A stretch of 64,000 nt of DNA, from the NCBI GenBank assembly GCA_038562375.1, contig JBCFAY010000013.1:31752-95751 (forward strand), read 5' to 3'. A model generated the notes under the pieces. That model saw nothing but the letters and a program-made list of their open reading frames with translations. It was not told the DNA's origin and made no database searches. Made by a program: the position numbers and the translations under genes. Positions 35,595 to 44,235 of the stretch are shown here, piece by piece. How positions within the stretch are numbered: the first letter of the stretch is position 1; every line of letters begins with the position of its first letter. This DNA comes from JBCFAY01 sp038562375 (GTDB lineage: Bacteria; Bacillota; Clostridia; Christensenellales; CAG-138).

Positions 35595-36320
35595 ATGCAA
35601 ACATATAAGACCCTTATCCTAGGGATAAGCAGCAGTCCCAGAAACAGCGTTACGTCGGAGGCGCTTGATATTGCGCTCGCGTCGGCCGGCACGGTGCCGG
35701 ACACGGAAACGGTCAAGATCAACCTCGCGAACAAGGAGATACGGTGCTGCACCAACTGCAACCTGTGCCTCAAACATGACACAGGCCGCTGCATGATCTA
35801 TCAGGACGATTTTTCGGACGAATACCTTGACTTGTTCAAACGGTGCGACGGCATTATCCTCGCTGCGCCGTTGTACCTGATGAACCCCGCCGGTACGCTC
35901 AACGACTTTTTGAGCAGGATGCGTCCTCTGAGCAAGTATTCCCGCCACGGCTTTTTCGGAAGCCGCATGGGTGCGTGCATCGCTGTGGGCGGGATGCGCA
36001 ACGGCGGGCAGGACGGCGCCTTGTCCGCTATGAACAATATGCTTCAGGCCTACGGCACCAATATCATCGGCGGCGGGGTGCACTTTTATAACGGCGCAGC
36101 GATCTGGTCGGAGAACAAGGCGAAGCTCTGCGATCAAAACGGCGCACAGCAGGCGCACACGCTCGGGAAAAAGCTCGCCTACATGTGTCGCATCGTCAAA
36201 GCGGGCATTAAGGTCACCAAGAGCGAGGGGAACCCTTCAATTTTTCTCGGCTATGAAAACGTCGAGGAGCTGTACGCAGGCATGAGCCTTCGCGGCCTCG
36301 ACGCGAACAATCAGGATTGA
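35595..36320 (+). CDS. NADPH-dependent FMN reductase / iron-sulfur flavoprotein-like
   Basis: 241 residues, flavodoxin-like fold. FMN phosphate loop ISSSPRNSVTSEAL. A cysteine cluster (CCTNCNLCLKHDTGRC) follows the second strand, as in iron-sulfur flavoproteins; AAPLYLMNPAGTLNDFLSRM is the flavin-ring loop. It may supply electrons or reduce an intermediate of the pathway fed by the transporter. The gene lies 16 bp after the permease gene and is surely in the same operon. The substrate is unknown. Confidence 0.85.
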   Translation: MQTYKTLILGISSSPRNSVTSEALDIALASAGTVPDTETVKINLANKEIRCCTNCNLCLKHDTGRCMIYQDDFSDEYLDLFKRCDGIILAAPLYLMNPAGTLNDFLSRMRPLSKYSRHGFFGSRMGACIAVGGMRNGGQDGALSAMNNMLQAYGTNIIGGGVHFYNGAAIWSENKAKLCDQNGAQQAHTLGKKLAYMCRIVKAGIKVTKSEGNPSIFLGYENVEELYAGMSLRGLDANNQD

Positions 36321-36337
36321 CGGATCAGGAGGAATGT

Positions 36338-36640
36338 ATGAGTTTGATTTGCAGCGTCTATCAAAAGCCCAAAAAAGTCAGGATCATTGTCGAAAAATGC
36401 CCCGTCAACAGCGAGGGGCGTCCCTGTCATTGCCATACGGAAGGGCAGGTATTCGAGTTCGATTTTGAACGCTGCCCGAGCGATTTCTGCGCCGCGGCGT
36501 TCCACAACCTTTGGCCGCAGTTGCGCGTGCTCGAGCTTGGCGGGAGGCATCCCTGGGACAAGGAGGCGGGCGTGACCCGCGTCGCCTGCCCCGACCCCAA
36601 CAAGACGACCATCTTCCGCATCGAAGCCGTGGACGAGTAA
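36338..36640 (+). CDS. TIGR04076 family protein
   Basis: 100 residues, small soluble protein with several cysteines (ICSVY, EKCPVNSEGRPCHCH, ERCPSDFC, RVACPDP). It resembles the TIGR04076 family of unknown function. ATG at 36338 follows AGGAGG; an in-frame ATG seven codons earlier has no such site. It sits between the flavoprotein and LarA genes in the operon. Confidence 0.75.
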   Translation: MSLICSVYQKPKKVRIIVEKCPVNSEGRPCHCHTEGQVFEFDFERCPSDFCAAAFHNLWPQLRVLELGGRHPWDKEAGVTRVACPDPNKTTIFRIEAVDE

Positions 36641-36647
36641 AACGAGG

Positions 36648-37934
36648 ATGCAAACGGATATGCGGGTCATGCTTCCCTATGGGGCCTCCTACCTGCCGTT
36701 TTGTTGGACGGAGCGCGACCGGGTGCGGGTCGTACAAGCCGGGCCCTGGAACCGGGAACAAACGGAGGAAGGACTTGTAAACGCGGCGCTTGACGCCCCG
36801 TACGGGGGCGTCAAGCTGGAACAGATGGCGCGGGGAAAACGATCCGCTGTGATCATTACGAGCGACCATACGCGGCCCGTTCCGAGCAGGCTGACGCTCC
36901 CGCTTCTTTTGGCGCGGCTGCGCGAGGGCGCGCCGGAGATCGAAATCACGATCCTGGTCGCCACGGGCTGCCATAGGGCGAGTACCGCGGCGGAACTACT
37001 GGGAAAGTTTGGCGAAGAGATCGTTTATCGCGAGCGCATCGTGCAGCACGATTGCGACGACGGAGCAAACCTTGCGCCGCTTTGCACGCTCCCCTCCGGA
37101 GGCGCGCTGATGGTAAACCGTGCGATCATCGAGACCGACCTCTTGATCGCAGAAGGGTTTATTGAGCCACATTTTTTCGCAGGTTTCTCCGGCGGACGAA
37201 AAAGCGTGCTCCCGGGCGTGGCGTCGCGCGGCGCGGTGATGTACAACCATAACGCGGGCTTTATCGCAAACGAGCACGCCAGGGCGGGAGAGCTTGAGAG
37301 AAACCCGATTCATCGGGATATGCGGTATGCGGCGGATGCGGCGGGGCTGCGGTTTATTTTAAACGTCATTCTCGACGGGGAAAAGCGCGTTGTCGCAGCG
37401 TACGCGGGGGAGCCGGAAACGGCGCACGCGGCCGGCTGCGAAGAGCTGGCGCGCCATGCGGGGTTTCGCTGCCCCAAAACGCCCATCGCAGTAACGACCA
37501 ACGGGGGCTATCCGCTGGATCAGAACCTCTACCAGTGCGTTAAGGGGTTGTGTACGGCGCAATCCGTATGCGAGCCGGGCGGCGTGATCGTCATGGCGGC
37601 GGCCTGCGAGGACGGGCACGGCGGGAAAGAATTTTACAACGTCCTGCGCCTTGCAAAATCGCCCGCGGAGTTGCATGATCGTCTGCTTTGCGTGCCGCCC
37701 GAACGGACGACGCCCGACCAGTGGCAGTATCAGATCCTTGCGCGAATCCTTTGTTCCCATACGGTGATTTTTGTAACGGATTGCCGCCTTGCATCGGTCG
37801 TGGCCGACATGCATATGCTCTATGCCCCGGATCTGGAGCGGGCGATGGAGCTTGCGCGCCGCATCAAAGGCAAAAACGCGGCCGTAACCGTGCTGCCGGA
37901 CGGGGTTTCCGTGTTCCTGCGCCGCGAGGAATAG
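36648..37934 (+). CDS. larA: LarA superfamily nickel-pincer-dependent racemase/epimerase
   Basis: 428 residues, lactate racemase superfamily. N-terminal catalytic-domain motif TSDHTRPVPS, the ATGCHR histidine, the central EPHFFAGFSGGRKSVLPG stretch with the cofactor-linked lysine region, and GGYPLDQNLYQCVKG in the C-terminal domain. LarA enzymes invert an alpha-hydroxy acid centre by hydride transfer to the NPN nickel cofactor. LarB/C/E, which make that cofactor, are not in the window. Superfamily members act on substrates other than lactate; the RpiR regulator and BMP transporter here argue for a different, imported substrate. The symbol denotes the family only. Confidence 0.85.
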   Translation: MQTDMRVMLPYGASYLPFCWTERDRVRVVQAGPWNREQTEEGLVNAALDAPYGGVKLEQMARGKRSAVIITSDHTRPVPSRLTLPLLLARLREGAPEIEITILVATGCHRASTAAELLGKFGEEIVYRERIVQHDCDDGANLAPLCTLPSGGALMVNRAIIETDLLIAEGFIEPHFFAGFSGGRKSVLPGVASRGAVMYNHNAGFIANEHARAGELERNPIHRDMRYAADAAGLRFILNVILDGEKRVVAAYAGEPETAHAAGCEELARHAGFRCPKTPIAVTTNGGYPLDQNLYQCVKGLCTAQSVCEPGGVIVMAAACEDGHGGKEFYNVLRLAKSPAELHDRLLCVPPERTTPDQWQYQILARILCSHTVIFVTDCRLASVVADMHMLYAPDLERAMELARRIKGKNAAVTVLPDGVSVFLRREE

Positions 37935-38106
37935 GAAGGGTTGTTGGAGGGGCGAAGATCGAGCCGCCGTAGGCCGAATGCGCTTGCGCCATCGGAGGGC
38001 ATACAAAGGATGCTTGCCCTGCGCCATGGCATGGTGTGGCGCCCGAGCCAGGGGAGTGCGCACATCTGCGCGATTGCGCGCTCGTCTTTTTGCCGCAGCC
38101 CGATGG

Positions 38107-38136
38107 GGGAAAAGTATTTGATACTTTTCCCTTTTT
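38107..38136 (+). terminator. Intrinsic terminator of the BMP-LarA operon
   Basis: GGGAAAAGTAT (38107-38117) with ATACTTTTCCC (38121-38131) and a T-run. The 170 bp between the larA stop and this hairpin hold no gene I can support. Confidence 0.88.
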
Positions 38137-38205
38137 CTTTGCGCCGGAAAGTATTATGATAGATTTCAGCATGAAAAACACAAGCAACAAAAGAGGACAA
38201 TACGC

Positions 38206-38973
38206 ATGAAAATCGCGATCGTTACGGGAGCTTCCTCAGGGCTGGGGCGGGAGACGGCCGTACAGCTCGCCCAAACGGAAGCCGGTCTCGAGGAGATTTG
38301 GGTGATCTCAAGGCGCAAAGAGCGGCTGCAAGCCTTGAAAAAAGAACTTGAAAACACGATGCGGATACGGGTTTTTGGAATCGATCTTATAAAGGACGAG
38401 GGAATCTCGGCGCTCGAAGCGGCGCTAAAGGACGAGAAGCCCGACGTGCGGATATTGGTCAACGCCGCGGGCTTCGGAAAGATCGCAGGGGTCGAGGCCA
38501 TATCCTACGAGGATGCGACGGGCATGGTGACGCTCAACTGCCGGGCGCTCGTGGGGGTAACGCAGCTTGTGCTGCCGTATATGGGCGAGCGGGGCAGGAT
38601 TATAGAGTACGCGTCAGGCGCGGCGTTTCTGCCGATGCCGGGCACCGCCGTCTACGCGGCGACGAAAGCGTTTGTGCTGAGCTATTCGCGGGCGCTGAAC
38701 GAAGAATTAAGGGGCAGGAAAATCTCCGTCACGGCCGTGTGCCCCGGCCCTGTGGATACGGAGTTCTTCGACGTCGCGGGGATAGCGGGAACGATCGCGG
38801 CATATAAAAAGTTTGCCATGGCCGATACGAAGAGAGTCGCGGCCTTGGCGCTTCGGGACAGCGCGAAGGGCAAGAGCGTATCGGTCTACGGCGGGCTGAT
38901 GAAAGCCGCCCGGGCCTTTGCAAAAATTGTGCCTCACGGGCCGATCATAAGGCTGTTCGGGAGGCGCCGATAG
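38206..38973 (+). CDS. Short-chain dehydrogenase/reductase (SDR)
   Basis: 255 residues. Cofactor loop TGASSGLGRETA, basic SRRKER after strand 2 (NADPH preference), Asn in LVNAAGFGK, catalytic Tyr/Lys in YAATKAFVLSYS. It resembles the DltE/YqjQ-type group of SDRs; the substrate is unknown. It is monocistronic: terminators lie before and after it. Confidence 0.88.
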   Translation: MKIAIVTGASSGLGRETAVQLAQTEAGLEEIWVISRRKERLQALKKELENTMRIRVFGIDLIKDEGISALEAALKDEKPDVRILVNAAGFGKIAGVEAISYEDATGMVTLNCRALVGVTQLVLPYMGERGRIIEYASGAAFLPMPGTAVYAATKAFVLSYSRALNEELRGRKISVTAVCPGPVDTEFFDVAGIAGTIAAYKKFAMADTKRVAALALRDSAKGKSVSVYGGLMKAARAFAKIVPHGPIIRLFGRRR

Positions 38974-39061
38974 AGCGCGGACCGATAAAAATAGGGACGG
39001 CCCAATCGCGCCCCGCGAAAAATTGGGTACGACCTCGGGACTTTGAGGCTTTTGGCGGATT

Positions 39062-39090
39062 AAGGCCAACCGTTGAAACGGTTGGCCTTT
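39062..39090. terminator. Bidirectional terminator between the SDR and ligD genes
   Basis: AAGGCCAACCG (39062-39072) and CGGTTGGCCTT (39079-39089) flank a six-base loop, with Ts on the plus side and a usable A/T-rich tract on the minus side. It serves two convergent genes. Confidence 0.8.
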
Positions 39091-39091
39091 C

Positions 39092-41521
39092 CTACTTTAG
39101 CATTTGATCGTGCCGGAAAAAATCCTTCCAAGGATCGCCTTTGCCGATCCTTTCGAGCGCTTCCGCCATGGTGATTGCATCGGGGGCAACCGAATCAAGC
39201 TCTTCCCACGCGATGGGCATGGAAACTTTTGCCCCTTTTCTCGCCCTTATGGAGTAGGGGGCAACGCTGGTCGCGCCCCGGCCGTTTCTGATCCAGTCGA
39301 TGAATATCCTGTTCGCGCGCTTGAGTTTCCTTACGTTGCTCGTATAGCGGTCGGGCCACTTTTGCTCCATCACCTCGGCGATGCGCCGCGCAAAATCGTG
39401 GAACATCTCCCACGAAGCGGCGGGTTTGAATGGGACGACCACATGGTACCCCTTGCCGCCGCTGGTCTTAAGATACGAGGTCAACGAAAGCTCGGCGAGC
39501 AGCGCCCTGACGTCCCTTACGCCGCGCCGCACCGTATCGATATCCATTCCTTCGTCCGGGTCGAGGTCAAATACCATGATATCGGGCTTCTCGAGCGCGT
39601 CCACGCGGCTTCCCCAGGTGTGGAATTCCAGCGTGCCCATCTGCGCTTCGTAGACGAGCCCGGACGCGTTCTCGATATAGAAATAATCCTCCGTTTCGCC
39701 GTCGCTGTTTGTAATGGGCATCGTGACCACGTCCTTGCTGTCCGTGCCGGGATGCTTTTTATAAAAGCACGCCTCGGAGATGCCCTTGGGGCAGCGCACG
39801 ATGCTGAGTATCCTGTGGCTTACATACGGCAGCATTCGCCCGGATACCTCGGCGTAATACCGGATGATATCCTCCTTTGTGACGGGAGGATCGTCAAAGA
39901 TCAGTTTGTTCGGACTGGTGATCCTGATCCCTTCGATGACGATGCCGTTTGCTTCCATCGATTGTTTCACCTCTTTGGCGGACTGATATGACTCTTCTTC
40001 GTCCGCTTTTTCTATTTTAACATCCTTAGGGCTCTTATCCGTACGGATGCCCTTGAAGCTTGCCTGCCTTAGGAGGTTTTCCTCGGTCCATTCGGCGAAT
40101 TTGATCTCGGCGACGAGTTCGGGCAGAAGCCAGGTGATCCTTTCTTTCGGCCTCGGCGCGGGCGGATTTTTAAACGGAGCTTCCATCCGCCGTAAACCCT
40201 CAAATTTTTCCTCAAGCTCTTTGCCGGCGGGCACGCTGAAGCCGGTGCCCGCGCGCCCGCAATAGATCAAATCCCCGCCTTCATAGGCGCCGAGCAGCAG
40301 CGCGCTGACGCCGCTCGTTTTCTTATCGGTCAGCGTAAATCCTCCGACGACGAATTCCTGAAGCTTGCCGCATTTGAGCTTGATCCAGTCGCCGTTTCTT
40401 GCCCCGCTGTAGACGGAATCGGACCTTTTGCCGACGATGCCTTCAAGGCCTGCTTCGCAGGCCGCTTTAAAGCTTTCCTTACCGTTCCCCGCGACATGCC
40501 TGCTGAAATAGAGGTTCTTCGGCGCGCCCTGCATAAGGGGCTGGAGCGCTTCTTTTCGATCGATCAGGGAGCGGTTGCGGAGGTCTTCTCCGTCGAGCGC
40601 GAGCAGGTCGAATACGATATACGTCGGATTCCGGCCCTTGGGATGTTTGAGATGGTTCTGCAGCGCCTGAAAATCCGTTCTGCCCGACGAATCCACGATT
40701 GCCATCTCGCCGTCGAGCACCATCGCCCGCCCGGCGGCCAGATCGGTCAGCGAAGCGGCAATGTCGGGGAACCGCGCCGTGTAATCGCTCCCGTTCCTTG
40801 TGACGAGTCGGGCGCGGTTGCCCTCGATATACGCGAGGATCCTGTAGCCGTCGTATTTGAGCTCATAGAGCCAATCCCCGTCCTCGGGCACCGTTTTTAC
40901 CAGTTTAGCGAGCTGAACGTCGGCCCTCTCAAAGGGGTTCCGCGCGAGGGCGCCGTCTTTGCCTTGCTCGATTTCTTCCATGGTGCGCCCGGAACGGACG
41001 CTGGCGGTAAACCCGGAAATCCCGCCTGTAGGCTTGGCGTACTCATCTTTTTCCTTGAGCAAAAGCCAGTTGTCCTTCGCTTCGCCCGCCTTCGGCTTTA
41101 AGCGCACCAGCGCCCACTTGCCCTTGAGCCGTATGCCTTTTAAAACGAACTTGAGCATCCCCTCGCGAAGACCGCCATCCACGTTCGTATAGGGTTCCCA
41201 GAAACCTTCATCCCAGAGCATGACCGCGCCGCCGCCGTATTCCCCTTTGGGGATCGTCCCCTCGAAGTTCCGGTACGGAAGGGGATGCTCCTCCACCCGT
41301 ACGGCGAGCCTCTTGTCCCGGGTATCGTAGGAAGGGCCTTTGGGCACCGCCCAGCTCAAAAGCGCCCCGTTCCATTCGAGGCGGAAATCGTAGTGATCCC
41401 TGCGGGCCCTATGGTGCTGGATGACGAACCGCAGCCCCTCTTCCGGTTCCTGCGCGACGCCCTCCGGCTCCAGGGTTTTCTCAAAATTCCGCTTTCGATT
41501 GTACTCGGAAAGCTCAGCCAT
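39092..41521 (-). CDS. ligD: ATP-dependent DNA ligase D (phosphoesterase-ligase-polymerase)
   Basis: 809 residues, the multifunctional enzyme of bacterial non-homologous end joining. Domain order is 3'-phosphoesterase (about 20-160, HHRARRDHYDFRLEWNG), ligase (about 205-510, catalytic lysine in ELKYDGYRILAY) and primase-polymerase (about 530-809, metal aspartates in FDLDPDEGMDIDTV). All three modules look complete. It is co-transcribed with Ku, whose stop is 6 bp upstream. NHEJ is used by spore-formers and stationary-phase cells with one chromosome copy. Confidence 0.96.
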   Translation of the reverse strand: MAELSEYNRKRNFEKTLEPEGVAQEPEEGLRFVIQHHRARRDHYDFRLEWNGALLSWAVPKGPSYDTRDKRLAVRVEEHPLPYRNFEGTIPKGEYGGGAVMLWDEGFWEPYTNVDGGLREGMLKFVLKGIRLKGKWALVRLKPKAGEAKDNWLLLKEKDEYAKPTGGISGFTASVRSGRTMEEIEQGKDGALARNPFERADVQLAKLVKTVPEDGDWLYELKYDGYRILAYIEGNRARLVTRNGSDYTARFPDIAASLTDLAAGRAMVLDGEMAIVDSSGRTDFQALQNHLKHPKGRNPTYIVFDLLALDGEDLRNRSLIDRKEALQPLMQGAPKNLYFSRHVAGNGKESFKAACEAGLEGIVGKRSDSVYSGARNGDWIKLKCGKLQEFVVGGFTLTDKKTSGVSALLLGAYEGGDLIYCGRAGTGFSVPAGKELEEKFEGLRRMEAPFKNPPAPRPKERITWLLPELVAEIKFAEWTEENLLRQASFKGIRTDKSPKDVKIEKADEEESYQSAKEVKQSMEANGIVIEGIRITSPNKLIFDDPPVTKEDIIRYYAEVSGRMLPYVSHRILSIVRCPKGISEACFYKKHPGTDSKDVVTMPITNSDGETEDYFYIENASGLVYEAQMGTLEFHTWGSRVDALEKPDIMVFDLDPDEGMDIDTVRRGVRDVRALLAELSLTSYLKTSGGKGYHVVVPFKPAASWEMFHDFARRIAEVMEQKWPDRYTSNVRKLKRANRIFIDWIRNGRGATSVAPYSIRARKGAKVSMPIAWEELDSVAPDAITMAEALERIGKGDPWKDFFRHDQMLK

Positions 41522-41527
41522 GGGCGA

Positions 41528-42301
41528 TTACGCCGTTTCCTTCTCTTTTTTCGCCTTCTCGACGCTGGCTTTGAGCGCCTCCATGAGATCGATGACCTTT
41601 CCGGTGCTCTCGGGCACGGCGGCGACGACTTCCTTGCCGGAGATTTTGGTCTCGATGAGCGCGCGCAGCTTGATCTGATATTCGTCCCTGTACTTCGCGG
41701 GTTCGAACGGTGTGTCCATCGAGTTGATCAAGGCCTTGGCCATATTCAGTTCCTGTTCCGAAACCTCGGGTTTTGCGTACGGCTTTTGCAGTTCCTTGAT
41801 GTCGTCCGCGTAGAACATCGTGGAGATGAGCACGCCGTCCTCGCGCGGGATGATCGCCATCAGCGTGTCCTTCGTGCCCATGACGGCTTTGCCGATCGCG
41901 ATCTTCTGCTCGGCCATCAGCGCGGCGCGAAGAAGCTCGAACGCCTTTTCGCCGCCCGGCTCGGGCGCGGCCTGATAGGTCTTGTCGTAGTAGACGGGGG
42001 AGATCTGGTTCAATTGGGCGAAGTGCAGGATCTGGATGGATTTTTCCTTGTCCGTCTTGATCTTTTCGATCTCCTCGTCCGTGACGACGACATACTTGTC
42101 CTCGTCGTACTCAAAGCCCTTGACGATGTCCTCCGTCTTGATCTCCTTGCCGCAGTGGGCGCAGGTTTTCTTGTACCGGATGCGGCTGTTGTCTTCCTTA
42201 TGAAGCTGATTGAAGTGGATGTCGTTGTCCTGCGTGGCCGTGTACATCGCGATCGGGATCGCGACCATGCCGAATGTGATGACCGATTTACGCGCTACCA
42301 T
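41528..42301 (-). CDS. ku: Non-homologous end joining protein Ku
   Basis: 257 residues. DNA-end-binding homodimer that recruits LigD. The N-terminus ARKSVITFGMVAIPIAMYTATQDNDIHFNQLHKED and CAHCGKEI are standard for bacterial Ku. The short basic C-terminus (ASVEKAKKEKETA) matches the minimal form. RBS GGAGGTG. The 133 bp upstream, after tcdA, may contain its own promoter. Confidence 0.97.
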   Translation of the reverse strand: MVARKSVITFGMVAIPIAMYTATQDNDIHFNQLHKEDNSRIRYKKTCAHCGKEIKTEDIVKGFEYDEDKYVVVTDEEIEKIKTDKEKSIQILHFAQLNQISPVYYDKTYQAAPEPGGEKAFELLRAALMAEQKIAIGKAVMGTKDTLMAIIPREDGVLISTMFYADDIKELQKPYAKPEVSEQELNMAKALINSMDTPFEPAKYRDEYQIKLRALIETKISGKEVVAAVPESTGKVIDLMEALKASVEKAKKEKETA

Positions 42302-42434
42302 TGTGGAAACACCTCCAGGGTTAGTGTTTCCGGTTGGATTATGAATATCCGGCGGCCGGGGATACGGCCGTCCAAACGCCTTTGTTTTTGGTACGCAAGC
42401 GCATCGGAGCGGGTTCGGATTGACGTGCTATGCT

Positions 42435-43169
42435 TTAGGCTTCAATGTCCTTCCCGCAGAGCGCGCGCACGACCTCGCCCGCGAGGATCAGCCCCGCCGC
42501 TGGGGGCACGAACGCGACGCTGCCCGGCGTCTGCCTGCGCGAGGCCTCGGGTTTTTCGCCGTCGTCGATCGGCGTAAGCGGCGGTTCCTTGGAGTATACG
42601 ACACGGAGCGCGGGAATGCCGCGGCGGCGGAGTTCGCTTCTGATGACCTTGGCGAGAGGGCAGACGCTCGTGGAATAGATGTCCGCCACTTCAAAGCGCG
42701 TAGGATCGAGCTTGTTGCCCGCGCCCATGGAGCTTACGATGGGCACTCCCGCTGCAAAAGCGCGCTCGACGAGCAGCAGTTTGCTCGCGACGGTGTCTAT
42801 CGCGTCCACGATATAATCGTATTGCTTTAGGTCAAACGTATCGGCGGTCGCGGCATCGTAAAATGCAGCATGGGTAAAAACGCGCGCGCTTGGGTTGATA
42901 TCGCATATCCGTTCAGCCATAATCTCCGCTTTTTTTCGCCCGATCGTGCTCGAGAGCGCGACGAGCTGGCGGTTGCAGTTGGAGGGGGTTACTTTGTCCC
43001 TATCAACGAGGGTGAGCGTGCCCACGCCGCTGCGCGCGAGCGCCTCCGCCGCGTAGGAGCCGACGCCGCCGATGCCGAATACCGCGACGTGCGCTTTGGC
43101 GAGCATTTCCAGGGCGTTCGCGCCCAAAAGCCGCGCGCTGCGCGAGAAAATTTCGTTCAAACAGAGCAC
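42435..43169 (-). CDS. tcdA: tRNA threonylcarbamoyladenosine dehydratase
   Basis: 244 residues, E1-like (ThiF/MoeB fold). Nucleotide loop FGIGGVGSYAAEALARSGVGTLTLVD, with the R and N in SNCNRQLVAL that contact ATP. It cyclises t6A37 to ct6A37 in ANN-decoding tRNAs. The length and the C-terminal helices match YgdL/TcdA rather than MoeB, which would be longer and linked with MoaD. Confidence 0.9.
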   Translation of the reverse strand: MLCLNEIFSRSARLLGANALEMLAKAHVAVFGIGGVGSYAAEALARSGVGTLTLVDRDKVTPSNCNRQLVALSSTIGRKKAEIMAERICDINPSARVFTHAAFYDAATADTFDLKQYDYIVDAIDTVASKLLLVERAFAAGVPIVSSMGAGNKLDPTRFEVADIYSTSVCPLAKVIRSELRRRGIPALRVVYSKEPPLTPIDDGEKPEASRRQTPGSVAFVPPAAGLILAGEVVRALCGKDIEA

Positions 43170-43333
43170 CTCTAATCGGTTTTATCGCGGAGCCTGTCGG
43201 ACAGGCCGCAGATTAATCGTATTATACCCGATCATTCATTCGCATACAACGGCTGCCTTCAAGGCTTCATTGCCCGGATACGCCCGGGCGGCGGCCTGTG
43301 AAAGAAGATTTTGTTAGTTCATTATCAAAGGGC

Positions 43334-43362
43334 TTGCATGTCTCGGTATAACATGGTATTCT
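43334..43362 (+). promoter_or_regulatory. Promoter of the GntR regulator gene
   Basis: TTGCAT (43334-43339), 17-bp spacer, TATTCT (43357-43362). The rest of the 277-bp gap to tcdA (43170-43446) shows no gene. Confidence 0.55.
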
Positions 43363-43446
43363 AATAAAAATAGCAGGTAAAATATCGTTGGAATTAAGGC
43401 GTAGTTACAGTGCATCAAAAAAAGAAAGCGATGTTGAGGATTTAAA

Positions 43447-44085
43447 ATGTCTAAAAAAATGTTGAGCGAGGTTGCTTATAACGCACTCAAGGAAAAGATG
43501 GTCAACATGCCCAGCGGCACATACCTGAGCGCGCGCCAGTGCGCCAACGATCTGGGCATGAGCTACACGCCGGTGCGCGAGGCATTTTTACGCCTGCAAC
43601 GCGAAGGTTCGCTTCGTCAGGTCCCTAATGTCGGTTTCTTTGTGGAATCCGTGGATCTTTCGGATCTTCTGCAGATCTTCCAGGTGCGCGAATGCCTGGA
43701 GGTCTACGTGATGGAAAAGGTATTCGACAAGTTTACGCAGGAGCATGTCAACCGCATGCGCGAGCTGTGCCGCATGCAGCAGGAGATGATCGAATCCGGC
43801 GGCAGCACCCGCTACATGCAGCTCGATACCGAGCTTCACGAGATCCCGTTCCTTCTGCTCGGCAACAAGCATCTTACCACGCTCTTGCACAACGTGCGCG
43901 AGCAGTACATGATGTGCTCCGTGCAGGTTATCAAGACCATGACGACCGACGCGATGACCGAGCACGCCGGGTTTATCGACGCGATCGAGCGCGGCGATAA
44001 GCAGACTGCGGTGCTCGAATTAAAGGCGCACATCGAAAACGCGAAGCAGCGCATGATGGACCGCTACATCAACAAGGTCGGCTAA
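43447..44085 (+). CDS. GntR family transcriptional regulator (FCD type)
   Basis: 212 residues. Winged helix in the first 70 residues (SARQCANDLGMSYTPVREAFLRLQREGSLRQVPNVGFFV), followed by an FCD ligand-binding domain with the histidine/aspartate pattern (QLDTELHEIPFLLLGN, TEHAGFIDAIERGD). Members respond to small carboxylates. It has its own terminator, and no obvious target gene is co-directional; the convergent RACE gene downstream is a neighbour but cannot be assigned as target. Confidence 0.88.
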   Translation: MSKKMLSEVAYNALKEKMVNMPSGTYLSARQCANDLGMSYTPVREAFLRLQREGSLRQVPNVGFFVESVDLSDLLQIFQVRECLEVYVMEKVFDKFTQEHVNRMRELCRMQQEMIESGGSTRYMQLDTELHEIPFLLLGNKHLTTLLHNVREQYMMCSVQVIKTMTTDAMTEHAGFIDAIERGDKQTAVLELKAHIENAKQRMMDRYINKVG

Positions 44086-44120
44086 ACCGGGCGAACGCGC
44101 GGATACCAATATTCAAGAAT

Positions 44121-44151
44121 AAATGCATCGCCGAGCGCGATGCATTTTTTT
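44121..44151 (+). terminator. Intrinsic terminator of the GntR gene
   Basis: AAATGCATCGC (44121-44131) with GCGATGCATTT (44137-44147) and a T-run. Confidence 0.88.
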
Positions 44152-44160
44152 GCCTGTGAT

Positions 44161-44228
44161 GCCGCGGCTAAACGAACGCGGCAACTTTCGCGGTGAAACT
44201 CGCAAAAGCGGATTTTCCGCTTTTGCGA
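44161..44228 (-). repeat. Stop-codon-proximal palindromic element, copy D (short form)
   Basis: Minus-strand order: hairpin TCGCAAAAGCGG paired with CCGCTTTTGCGA (44200-44228), beginning 7 bp after the RACE-gene stop; core GAGTTTCACCGCG; then a shorter GCCGCG/CGCGGC hairpin (44161-44182). The GTCATTTTGCG module is absent. Confidence 0.8.
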
Positions 44229-44235
44229 CTGAGCG

